A stretch of DNA of 10,180 nucleotides from SIG565 sp045613385 (GTDB lineage Bacteria; Bacillota; Clostridia; Oscillospirales; Acutalibacteraceae), in NCBI GenBank assembly GCA_045613385.1, contig JAZLAW010000013.1, forward strand, positions 1 to 10,180, written 5' to 3'. A program made the position numbers and the translations under genes. The notes under the pieces are model-generated. The model had not been told where the DNA came from. It did no database searches and worked only from the letters and a program-made list of their open reading frames with translations. Shown piece after piece: positions 1-6,801 of the stretch (its first letter is position 1; each line of letters opens with the position of its first letter).

Positions 1-62
1 TTTTTATTTTTCTCTTATCGAACACTTTTTTAAAAACAGCTCAAATTACGTCAGTAATTATT

Positions 63-1238
63 TTATTTTTCCAAATTCGAACCATCGGTGTTCGATTCAC
101 TTTCCTTATAAACGCTTATACTACGGTAATATTTTGATTCAAAGTATTCAGGTGTTTGATAACGGAGGACAGAGTGTGGCCTGTCGTTATTGTAGTAGTT
201 TATATACTCTCTAACTGATTCTCTAAATTCTCTTTCAGAACGATAATCTGTGCGGTACAGTCTTTCGGTTTTCATCGATTTGAAGAATGACTCCATAACA
301 GAATTGTTGTATGGAGTAGCCGTATTTGAAAAGGATTGTTTTACGCCAAGAGCTCTTAGATAATCGCGAAAAGTATTTGAGGTGTAGTTAGTTCCTCTAT
401 CACTGTGAAATAATAATTCGGTTGGTTGCCGATACTCATAAGCAAGCTTGAATGTTGACTTTGTAAGCTGTGTGCTGTTCTTTAGTGAAATTTTGTGTGC
501 GACAACTCTTCGCGCATATAAGTCAAGAATCACACAAATATAGTATGAAAAATCATTGTATCTAAAATATGTAACGTCGCTCACCCAAACTTCATTTGGT
601 CGACTAACTGTGAATTGTTGATTTAGAATGTTTTGTTTTCTTTCTTGAGTCATTAAGTAAATCTTTTTAGCACTTGTCCCAACAGCAAACCAACCGTCTT
701 CGTGCATTATAGCAGCAACGGTTTTTGCCGCAACCTTATAGCCACGATCTTTTAATATTGCGTGGATTTTTCCGGCACCAAAGATTTGATTGTTATCATG
801 GAAAATCTTTTCGATTATTGGTGTAAGTTCATCTCTCTTTTGTGCAAATAAAGTGTTTTCGTTTTTGTTGCGAAGAACATGGTTGTAATAGCTACCCTTA
901 GCAACGTTCATTGCTTTGCAAAGCAAGTTGATGCTGTACTTGTCAGAGACGGATTGAATATATGCATAACGCTCTCTCAAAGGGGAAGATACCGTGCAAG
1001 GAGCGTTTTTTAATATTTCAATTATCATTTCTTGCTGTGCGCATTTTTGCTTTAAATCAAACACATCACGCATATTGATTTTTCGGTTTAATAATTTGCT
1101 GTTTTTACTATCGTTTAGCCAGGAATAAATAGTGCTGCGTGCAATATCGAATTTATTGGATAATTCGGTTATTGTGTTTCCTGCTGAATATAATTTTACT
1201 ATTTCAGTTTGTTGTTGTTTTGAATAATTCTTTTTCAT
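63..1238 (-). CDS. IS3-family transposase, single-ORF OrfA-OrfB form, DD35E
   Basis: This 391-aa protein catalyses cut-and-circularise transposition of its own IS. Residues 1-45 form a helix-turn-helix DNA-binding domain (TEIVKLYSAG, then IARSTIYSWL), followed by a short coiled segment at about 60-77 and an HTH_21-like region at about 125-185. The rve integrase core contains D221 (WVSDVTYF), D280 (HSDRG) and E316 (NSVMES), with exactly 35 residues between the second D and the E. The start at 1238 is chosen because an AGGAGG ribosome binding site lies 7 bases before it; a longer reading frame to 1295 adds 19 residues without such a site. Most IS3 members make the full enzyme from two frames by -1 frameshifting, whereas here both halves are in one uninterrupted frame. 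It appears intact. Confidence 0.93.
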   Translation of the reverse strand: MKKNYSKQQQTEIVKLYSAGNTITELSNKFDIARSTIYSWLNDSKNSKLLNRKINMRDVFDLKQKCAQQEMIIEILKNAPCTVSSPLRERYAYIQSVSDKYSINLLCKAMNVAKGSYYNHVLRNKNENTLFAQKRDELTPIIEKIFHDNNQIFGAGKIHAILKDRGYKVAAKTVAAIMHEDGWFAVGTSAKKIYLMTQERKQNILNQQFTVSRPNEVWVSDVTYFRYNDFSYYICVILDLYARRVVAHKISLKNSTQLTKSTFKLAYEYRQPTELLFHSDRGTNYTSNTFRDYLRALGVKQSFSNTATPYNNSVMESFFKSMKTERLYRTDYRSEREFRESVREYINYYNNDRPHSVLRYQTPEYFESKYYRSISVYKESESNTDGSNLEK

Positions 1239-1286
1239 GATATATCCTCCTAATTTTGTTTGGGGATAAATCACGTACCCGTTTTT

Positions 1287-1292
1287 ATTATA
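1287..1292 (-). promoter_or_regulatory. Candidate -10 element for the transposase
   Basis: A perfect TATAAT lies on the minus strand about 48 bases upstream of the transposase start, just inside the right IS end. No good -35 hexamer is seen 16-18 bases further upstream (the region reads CGTGCA). IS3 elements often complete such a promoter only when the ends join in the circular intermediate, so the missing -35 may be meaningful. Confidence 0.35.
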
Positions 1293-1389
1293 CAATATTT
1301 TTTTGGAAGTGCACGCCCCTTTAAAATCGTTATTTTTATTTAGTTGTATTTGCAGTTTCTAAAAACATATAGTACCAAGCGTCGAAATA

Positions 1390-1398
1390 TGGTATAAT
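1390..1398 (+). promoter_or_regulatory. Extended -10 promoter of the defence-like operon
   Basis: TGGTATAAT (1390-1398) is a TGN-extended -10 with a perfect TATAAT, 22 bases before the GTG start of the first gene. There is no recognisable -35 at the expected distance (around 1370-1375), which is usual for extended -10 promoters. The transcript leader would be very short. No similar promoter is seen inside the four-gene run, so this is the likely operon promoter. Confidence 0.6.
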
Positions 1399-1420
1399 AT
1401 AGAAAAAAGGAAGTGATGGT

Positions 1421-1876
1421 GTGTCTGTTTTAAAAGATTTTGATGAAATATATAACCATGCACATATGTGGAATTGGGGGCCGGATTGGATAATAGTTAA
1501 AGAAATTTATATTAAGTTTCCAGATTCCTATTCGGTATTGACACCTTTTGCGTATACATATTTTGAGGAATTAATACGTTCTACAACATCTGAATATGGT
1601 ATCCCTCTGTTAGATAGAGAGGGAAAGAAAAATAATTTAAAAGTAGGCTTAAAATTGGTTAACCTTGCAATATCGGAAAACGCTGATAAACCAGATTATA
1701 TTAAACTTCTTGAAAAAGCAAAGAAGTATTTTAAATACTATTATGAAGATCCGCATGAAGAAAATGGGCGTAATAAGGTACTGCACGGCCATTTGCATCC
1801 AAGGTTTTGGAGCAAAGAGGATTTTGAAAAACTAATTCACGACATAGCAGAAATGTCAGAGTTTGCAGGTTTTTAA
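1421..1876 (+). CDS. HEPN-motif protein, probable RNase effector of the defence-like operon
   Basis: The product has 151 residues. The main clue is R117-N-K-V-L-H122 in the context GRNKVLHGHLHP, matching the R-N-x3-H active-site motif of HEPN ribonucleases. It is preceded by helical segments, including YTYFEELIRS at about 46-55, which fits the helix before the catalytic motif in many HEPN proteins. HEPN domains commonly cut RNA in abortive-infection and toxin-antitoxin systems. The start is GTG: AAAGGAAGTGATGG upstream matches the anti-Shine-Dalgarno complement almost completely with good spacing, whereas the ATG at 1416 is in another frame and stops at once. It lies 43 bases before the OLD nuclease gene and is probably cotranscribed. 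No antitoxin-like MNT partner is seen. The domain call is moderate; the toxic role is inference. Confidence 0.62.
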   Translation: MSVLKDFDEIYNHAHMWNWGPDWIIVKEIYIKFPDSYSVLTPFAYTYFEELIRSTTSEYGIPLLDREGKKNNLKVGLKLVNLAISENADKPDYIKLLEKAKKYFKYYYEDPHEENGRNKVLHGHLHPRFWSKEDFEKLIHDIAEMSEFAGF

Positions 1877-1919
1877 AAGGTATTTGGAATTAAAAGTTAA
1901 TTTAAATAAGGAGAATAAT

Positions 1920-3920
1920 ATGTATATTAGTCATATAAAAATAATTAATTTTCGGAATTTTTCAAATTTCGAAATGGATTTTCAAGATGGGTTGAATGTC
2001 ATTGTTGGATCCAATAATTCAGGGAAAACGGGACTACTACGTGCAATTGATCTGCTAAACAATCCGGGTGCTGTATCAGTGGATGATTTTAACAAGAACG
2101 ATTTGCTGGTAAACTTTTTAGAAAAGTACAAGCAGCAACCCCCTGAAATAATTATCGAGTACGATATTATACACGAGATTTCTGAAGATAATACAGAGGA
2201 CGAGAGTATTATTAAATTACTATCATTTATTGGTATGGATAAAATAAATGAATCTAAAGCGGCTGCCGATGATCCGACAAAATATTCTATTAGTGCAAAA
2301 GTAAAAGCGATTTATAGTATGAGTCCTAAAGATATTGGAGAATACATTTCTTCAGTTTCAGCGGTAACTGATTATGAATCTTTTTATAATGTTTTACAAC
2401 TTTTTCAAAAAAGTTATAGTTGGGCATATACAAATGGTTTAAGTGAAACAAGAATAGATTCCAAGGAAGCAACAGAAATTTTTAAGGTGGATTTTATTGA
2501 GGCCGAACGCAATAGTGAAGCGGTTTATCACGAAACTAAACGGGAGATTGAGAGATTTTTAAAAAATGATCCGTCTGGTGCTTCTAAAATACAGGAAATA
2601 CAAAAGGGTCTTTCAGACAGCATGAAGGATGCTATCAAACCGGTTTTAGATAAAATATCAAATTTAGTAGAAAACGAGAAGAATGATATTGGTCTTTCCA
2701 AGGGAAATGTAGCCATATCTCAAGATATGCGTCCGTCTGCTACTATATCTAATTCATATGTAATTAATGTTCGTGATACAAAATCGGATTTTATTATTCC
2801 CTTATCGCATAATGGGTTAGGATATAATAATCTGATAAACATGTATATGCTTGTTAAACTAGTTGAAATTCAAAAAGGAAAAGACTTTCGCATTTTATGT
2901 TTGGAAGAACCAGAAGCCCATCTTCATCCTGCTATGCAATATAAACTATTCAAATTTCTAAAAAAGTTAGACGAAGAAGATAATTTGAATCAGCAAATAT
3001 TTGTTACAACTCATTCATCTAATATTACTGCAGTTGCAGGATTGAATAATATGTACATGCTTAGTTATTCTAGAACGGAAGATCAAGCAGATTGTGTGCA
3101 GCGAAGCTTGAAGGTTCAGTTTGAGGAAGATGAAACTGCTAAAAATCATATGATGAAATTTTTGGATGTTACACGCTCGGATATGCTATTTGCTGACAAG
3201 GTAATTTTGGTAGAAGGCTTAGCCGAAAAATTGCTTTTTCCAAAACTTATGGAAAAGTGCAACTATTCTTACGAGGATGAACATATTTCAATAGTTGAAG
3301 TCGGTGGTAAAAATTTTGCTTATTTTTTAAGAGCCTTTGCAAATAATCCGGTAAAAAAAGATGTTTTGTGCATAACAGATAGTGATTTTAAATGGATAAA
3401 GGATGATGAAACCACTAGTATATCTGATTACGCTGGCTTTATTCCTGCACATGTAAATGTGTTGAGCGAACTTTTTTCAGAACATGATAATATTTGTGTT
3501 ATGTTTCAAAAGGAAGGTGGCTCAACTTTTGAAGATGAACTTTTTTTAAGTAATTTGGAAAACACGGATGTTGCAAAAAAACTTCTTAAAGTTGCTTTAA
3601 GTGATTCGCTACACGGGTATATAGATGCTAATCAGTTGGATTTTGATTTATGGGATGCTAATAGGGAGCAAATTGATGGCAGAAGTCGTTCCAAAATAAC
3701 GAAATTAATTGACAGTTTTAAAACTATAATTGCTGCTGAACAAGAAGATGAGAATAAAGATAAAATAAAGAAATTGTTTTTTGGAAAATTATTTTTAGAA
3801 TACGCAAAGGATTGCAAAGGTGACATAGCGCTTAGCATTTTGGTAGATGAAGATTTGGTAAATGCTTTAGTGGTACCTCAATATATTAGGGAGGGTATAC
3901 AATGGCTTTCGAGAACATAA
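1920..3920 (+). CDS. gajA: OLD-family ATPase-TOPRIM endonuclease, Gabija GajA-like
   Basis: This 666-aa protein has an SMC/ABC-like ATPase followed by a TOPRIM nuclease. It opens with the typical MYISHIKIINFRNF strand. Walker A is GSNNSGKT (30-37), the signature-like segment LSHNGLGYNN is at 295-304, Walker B is LCLEEPEAHLHP (326-337), and the H-loop histidine is H365 (VTTHSS). The TOPRIM part has VEGLAEKLLF (431-440, acidic E432 and E436), a GG turn at 462-463 and the metal-binding D487-x-D489 (ITDSDF). All expected catalytic positions are present, so it looks active. The start at 1920 has AAGGAG about 7 bases upstream; the same frame runs to 1863 without a comparable site. The neighbouring UvrD helicase makes this a GajA-like (class 2 OLD) protein. 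GajA cleaves DNA and is restrained by nucleotides in studied Gabija systems. Confidence 0.85.
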   Translation: MYISHIKIINFRNFSNFEMDFQDGLNVIVGSNNSGKTGLLRAIDLLNNPGAVSVDDFNKNDLLVNFLEKYKQQPPEIIIEYDIIHEISEDNTEDESIIKLLSFIGMDKINESKAAADDPTKYSISAKVKAIYSMSPKDIGEYISSVSAVTDYESFYNVLQLFQKSYSWAYTNGLSETRIDSKEATEIFKVDFIEAERNSEAVYHETKREIERFLKNDPSGASKIQEIQKGLSDSMKDAIKPVLDKISNLVENEKNDIGLSKGNVAISQDMRPSATISNSYVINVRDTKSDFIIPLSHNGLGYNNLINMYMLVKLVEIQKGKDFRILCLEEPEAHLHPAMQYKLFKFLKKLDEEDNLNQQIFVTTHSSNITAVAGLNNMYMLSYSRTEDQADCVQRSLKVQFEEDETAKNHMMKFLDVTRSDMLFADKVILVEGLAEKLLFPKLMEKCNYSYEDEHISIVEVGGKNFAYFLRAFANNPVKKDVLCITDSDFKWIKDDETTSISDYAGFIPAHVNVLSELFSEHDNICVMFQKEGGSTFEDELFLSNLENTDVAKKLLKVALSDSLHGYIDANQLDFDLWDANREQIDGRSRSKITKLIDSFKTIIAAEQEDENKDKIKKLFFGKLFLEYAKDCKGDIALSILVDEDLVNALVVPQYIREGIQWLSRT

Positions 3921-5803
3921 GTTCAGATTACATTTTGACTAAAGAACAGCTAAATAAGCATTTTAAAGTTTATGCTGGACCGGGTGCTGGTAAAACTCAT
4001 TTCCTTGTTGAAAATATAAAAGAGATTGTTTCTAATAATGAAAAAATAACTAAAAGCAACTGTAGGAAATTACTTTGTATTACCTATACTAATGCGGCCG
4101 TTGATGAAATTAATAATAGATTAAAAAACTTTTCTTCTTCAGTCGAAGTGAATACAATTCATGGTTTTATAATTGACAACATTATTTTGCCTTTTCAACA
4201 AGATTTAAAGAAGGTTATAAAAAAAGATTTTGATATTGATATAACTGGGAGCTCTGCAATTACTTCACAAATCGAAGGACTTGGGGTTTTACATGGATAT
4301 GAAAAGCAAGAGATTTTATCTTATGTAAAAAGCAAAACAAATTGTGAAGATATTGATTATAGCAAAAAAATTATGGGGGACGTAGAGATTGATATTGATG
4401 CATATTTGAATGACGGTTCCTGTACTCTTAAAGCATCTAAGCAGATTGATACTTCACACAAAAAGCATATAAAAGAATTCACATGGAACGTTGCTAGAAA
4501 GTTAACTCATAATGAAATCTTATATTTCGGTTATAGACTTCTTATGGAAAATTCTACGGTATGCTATGCGTTGCGTGTAAAATTCCCCTATATTTTTGTG
4601 GATGAATTCCAAGATACTAATCCATTACAAACTTTAATTATTAAATTGTTAGGTTCAAAATCATCTGTTCTTGGAATCATAGGTGATGTTGCGCAGTCTA
4701 TTTATAGCTTTCAAGGAGCTAAACCATCACAGTTTAATACATTTTCAGTAGACGGGGAAAGAGAACTAGAGGAATATCATATTGTTGGTAATCGTCGTTC
4801 TACATCTAATATCGTGAAGTTTAGCAATTATTTTAGAAAGTCGGATGTTATCGTTCAAAACAGTATTCGTCAATATAATACTGAAGAAGAAAAAGAGTTA
4901 ATAGAGAAAGCACCTGTTCAAATTTTGGTTGGTGAATCTACGGAAACTTTAGATAAGATTGATGAGATTGTTAAACAAGAGGGTGTGGTATTAACTCGCA
5001 CATGGGTATCTGCATTTAGATATATGCATGGTGTTGATGATGAGCAAAAAGAAATATTAAAAAGTATATATAACAGTTATTTTGTGTCTTCTATTGATAT
5101 AAGGAAGGATATCGAAGAACACAATAGGGTAACATGGGTTAGAGCATTTAAATTTATAATTATGCTTTATATGGCTTATTCTTCAGGTTCATTTGTTGAT
5201 GTGTTAAATGCGTTATCTTTATACTGCAAAGTCGCTTCTTTAAAAAAATCGGGTGTTTTCACTTCATCAGTTATGATTACAATTAAAAAGATGCTGTCAG
5301 AATTGTTTGCAGAAGTAAATAACGACACCCTGATTTCAACCGTTATTGATCATTTTAATATATTAATAAATTCAGCTGATTATTTGGCGTTCAAAAGATG
5401 CATCTCTGTTGACGAAAATTTTACCGTTCCGTTTATAACTGAATACGATGCAAAGATTGAGGACAACCTTACAAAAATCAAATGGGATACGGCAATAAAA
5501 TTGTTTGATGAGGTGTTTTCTCCTAATGGTAAATATATAACTGTGCATCAAGCAAAGGGATTAGAATGGGACAAAGTTGTTGTAAGTGTATCTCCGTCGC
5601 GCAATGATAAAACTACATTATCAAAGATGTATCAAGATCCAAAAATTCTGGGAGAAACACCAAGTGAAGAATTTACAAGAATATATTATGTTGCATGTAC
5701 TAGAGCAAAAAACGAGTTGTATATTCATGTTCCGGATGACAAAGAACTTGTAGAGGTTATTAATGATATTATTGAAAGAACTTCCAATAATACGAGTACT
5801 TAA
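3902..5803 (+). CDS. gajB: UvrD/PcrA-like SF1 helicase, Gabija GajB-like
   Basis: This 633-aa superfamily 1A helicase carries the complete motif set: motif I AGPGAGKTH (25-33), Ia LCITYTNAAVDEI (58-70), Ib NTIHGF (84-89), II VDEFQDTN (233-240), III GDVAQSIYSFQGA (261-273), IV NRRS (297-300), V ITVHQAKGLEWD (546-557) and VI RIYYVACTRAK (593-603). The stretch between about 310 and 540 shows no motif I recognise. No C-terminal nuclease domain is present, unlike AddA/RecB. The start is ATG with GGGAGG about 7 bases before it, and the gene overlaps the end of the OLD gene by 19 bases, suggesting translational coupling and joint assembly. In Gabija the helicase partner binds the OLD nuclease and may sense DNA ends or replication intermediates. 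A stand-alone repair helicase is less likely given the overlap. Confidence 0.85.
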   Translation: MAFENISSDYILTKEQLNKHFKVYAGPGAGKTHFLVENIKEIVSNNEKITKSNCRKLLCITYTNAAVDEINNRLKNFSSSVEVNTIHGFIIDNIILPFQQDLKKVIKKDFDIDITGSSAITSQIEGLGVLHGYEKQEILSYVKSKTNCEDIDYSKKIMGDVEIDIDAYLNDGSCTLKASKQIDTSHKKHIKEFTWNVARKLTHNEILYFGYRLLMENSTVCYALRVKFPYIFVDEFQDTNPLQTLIIKLLGSKSSVLGIIGDVAQSIYSFQGAKPSQFNTFSVDGERELEEYHIVGNRRSTSNIVKFSNYFRKSDVIVQNSIRQYNTEEEKELIEKAPVQILVGESTETLDKIDEIVKQEGVVLTRTWVSAFRYMHGVDDEQKEILKSIYNSYFVSSIDIRKDIEEHNRVTWVRAFKFIIMLYMAYSSGSFVDVLNALSLYCKVASLKKSGVFTSSVMITIKKMLSELFAEVNNDTLISTVIDHFNILINSADYLAFKRCISVDENFTVPFITEYDAKIEDNLTKIKWDTAIKLFDEVFSPNGKYITVHQAKGLEWDKVVVSVSPSRNDKTTLSKMYQDPKILGETPSEEFTRIYYVACTRAKNELYIHVPDDKELVEVINDIIERTSNNTST

Positions 5804-5821
5804 ACTGAAAGGAAAATAAAA

Positions 5822-6433
5822 ATGATTAATGATATAATACATCATTATGATCTGCTTATTGATGAAGGAAATGATCCCGTACACGATTCTGAACCATTGC
5901 GAGATTATATGGACAAGTGGGATGGACAAGATTTTATCAATGCAATGCAGCTTGATAAAACAAAAAATGTGCTTGAAATCGGTGTGGGTACCGGCCGTTT
6001 AGCCATAAGGGTTGCACCACTTTGTAATAAATTTTGCGGTATAGATATTTCACCTAAGACTATCAATAGGGCGAAAGAAAATCTTTCAGGAAGTTCGAAT
6101 GTGAATTTGATTTGCGCAGATTTTATGAATCATTATTTTTCCGAACAGTTTGATGTTATATATTCTTCTCTTACTTTTATGCATATTACGGAAAAACAAC
6201 GCGTTATTAATAAGGTCGGGGAACTTTTGAATAGTAATGGAGTTTTTGTCTTGTCTATTGACAAAAACCAAAATAGTTTTATCGACATTGGCAATAGCAA
6301 GGTTCGTATATATCCTGATTCTCCAGAAAAAATCAATGAATATATTTGTAATTCTAATATGGTTGTTGAAAGGCAATTTGAAAAAGAATTTTCATATATT
6401 TTTGTTGTAAAAAAATTTAACCCTATAAAGTGA
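5822..6433 (+). CDS. Class I SAM-dependent methyltransferase, small-molecule type, last gene of the operon
   Basis: The 203-aa product has a Rossmann-fold methyltransferase core: motif I VLEIGVGTG (50-58), the acidic end of strand 2 at D75 (CGIDIS), motif III-like LICADF (96-101), and FDVIYSSLTFMHI (110-122) in the motif IV place. It lacks the N/D-P-P-Y/F or PC motifs of DNA adenine or cytosine methyltransferases, so a restriction-modification-type protective role is unlikely; it resembles the Methyltransf_11/25 group acting on small molecules or unidentified substrates. The gene begins 18 bases after the helicase stop with AAAGGA about 8 bases before the ATG, and is followed by the operon terminator, so it is probably cotranscribed with the defence-like genes. 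Its TGA stop coincides with the start of a tRNA-3'-end-like segment. The substrate is unknown. Confidence 0.75.
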   Translation: MINDIIHHYDLLIDEGNDPVHDSEPLRDYMDKWDGQDFINAMQLDKTKNVLEIGVGTGRLAIRVAPLCNKFCGIDISPKTINRAKENLSGSSNVNLICADFMNHYFSEQFDVIYSSLTFMHITEKQRVINKVGELLNSNGVFVLSIDKNQNSFIDIGNSKVRIYPDSPEKINEYICNSNMVVERQFEKEFSYIFVVKKFNPIK

Positions 6434-6451
6434 ACCACCCAGACTCGAACT
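6431..6451 (-). other. Possible tRNA 3'-end remnant / attachment-site core
   Basis: On the minus strand this reads as a T-loop (TTCGAGT), a T-stem 3' strand (CTGGG) and an acceptor-like tail (TGGTTCA). The expected 5' T-stem partner CCCAG is absent; GTTAG is found instead, and there is no anticodon arm further upstream, so this is not a tRNA gene. Short tRNA 3'-end copies are what tyrosine-integrase elements leave as attachment-site cores. No second copy and no tyrosine integrase are seen in the window, so this may also be chance. Confidence 0.25.
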
Positions 6452-6501
6452 AACGACTTAAAAGTGAAATAATTATGTTCGTCTTTTATGGTACGAAAGA
6501 C

Positions 6502-6538
6502 AAAAAAAGCTCTTGTTCGAAAGAACAAGAGCTTTTTT
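6502..6538. terminator. Strong bidirectional terminator after the defence-like operon
   Basis: The arms AAAAAAAGCTCTTGTTC (6502-6518) and GAACAAGAGCTTTTTT (6523-6538) are perfectly complementary and close a GAAA tetraloop. The T-run on the plus strand ends transcription from the methyltransferase; the A-run on the left gives a seven-T tract on the minus strand, so it should work in both directions. It separates the operon from the hairpin array. Confidence 0.88.
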
Positions 6539-6539
6539 C

Positions 6540-6738
6540 AGTTATATTCGCCTTTGGCGAGTTATATTGCTTCGCAGTGATATTCGGCTAATGCCGAGTG
6601 ATATTGCCCTTCGGACAGTTAATGGCGAATATAATATCACTTTTGCGACAGCAAAAATATCACTATGCCGCAAGGTATAATATCACTCTGTGCGAAGCAC
6701 AGAATATCACTTTCAACTTCAGGTTGAAAAATATCAAC
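6540..6738. repeat. Inverted array of mini-hairpins with a constant AGTGATATT/AATATCAC spacer
   Basis: The left half repeats AGTTATATT or AGTGATATT at 6540, 6560, 6576 and 6597, each followed by a different short palindrome: CGCC-TTT-GGCG, GC-TTC-GC, CGGC-TAAT-GCCG and an imperfect one at 6606-6616. The right half carries the reverse complement, AATATCAC, at 6633, 6656, 6679 and 6703, with a variant (AATATCAAC) at 6730. Between these are TTTTGC-GACA-GCAAAA, TATGCC-GCAA-GGTATA, CTGTGC-GAA-GCACAG and TTTCAAC-TTCAG-GTTGAAA. Spacers from the two halves can pair, giving one long stem with hairpins projecting on both sides. Stem sequences differ while pairing is kept. The central piece GGCGAATAT (6624-6632) is the inverted copy of the first left unit. 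I do not recognise a named repeat family. There is no coding potential of note. Confidence 0.85.
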
Positions 6739-6748
6739 TTTTCTTTTA

Positions 6749-6777
6749 TTGTATGCTTTTGTGTTGTCTGTTATAAT
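6749..6777 (+). promoter_or_regulatory. Promoter of the XRE/bactofilin-like gene
   Basis: TTGTAT (6749-6754) and TATAAT (6772-6777) are separated by 17 bases, and TGT directly before the -10 adds an extended -10 (TGTTATAAT). It lies 24 bases upstream of the start codon and directly after the hairpin array, so the array is not in this gene's leader. Autoregulation by the XRE product at this site is possible, but no clear operator palindrome is seen. Confidence 0.65.
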
Positions 6778-6801
6778 TATATCAGCAAAGGAGATGATTT
6801 G

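Larger units (their letters stand above)
19..1315 (-). mobile_element. IS3-family insertion sequence (ends approximate)
   Basis: The element consists of one transposase gene and short flanks. The proposed ends form an imperfect inverted repeat: the left end from 19 (CGAACACTTTTTTAAAAA) and the right end read inward from 1315 on the minus strand (CGTGCACTTCCAAAAAAA) share CG, CACTT and a closing A-run. No convincing 3-5 bp target duplication is visible directly outside these positions, so the boundaries may be off by several bases or the copy may be old. It sits just upstream of the HEPN gene but leaves that gene's -10 region intact. The transposase identification is secure; the ends are an inference. 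Confidence 0.45.

Noticed and set aside
1..62. Target-site duplication flanking the IS
   Set aside because: Bases directly outside the proposed left (about 16-18) and right (about 1316-1318) ends do not match, so none is claimed.
76..100. tRNA-like TTCGAA segment near the left edge
   Set aside because: It lies inside the transposase C-terminal coding region, and no tRNA stem set can be drawn around it.
1416..1433. ATG start for the HEPN gene
   Set aside because: It is in a different frame and meets a stop after five codons; the GTG at 1421 is in frame and properly spaced from the ribosome binding site.
5621..5929. Minus-strand reading frame of 102 codons
   Set aside because: It lies across the helicase end and methyltransferase start, which are well supported by motifs; it has no recognisable domain or ribosome binding site.
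5822..6433. Restriction-modification DNA methyltransferase
   Set aside because: The catalytic motif of DNA adenine or cytosine methyltransferases is missing and the protein is shorter than usual for them.
6540..6738. CRISPR array
   Set aside because: The constant part is only 8-9 bases, the variable parts are palindromes rather than unique spacers, the repeat orientation flips in the middle, and no cas gene is present.
6598..6801. Upstream in-frame extension of the XRE gene (68 extra residues)
   Set aside because: It runs through the hairpin array and the promoter, has no ribosome binding site, and starts at the array; the ATG at 6802 has a strong site.
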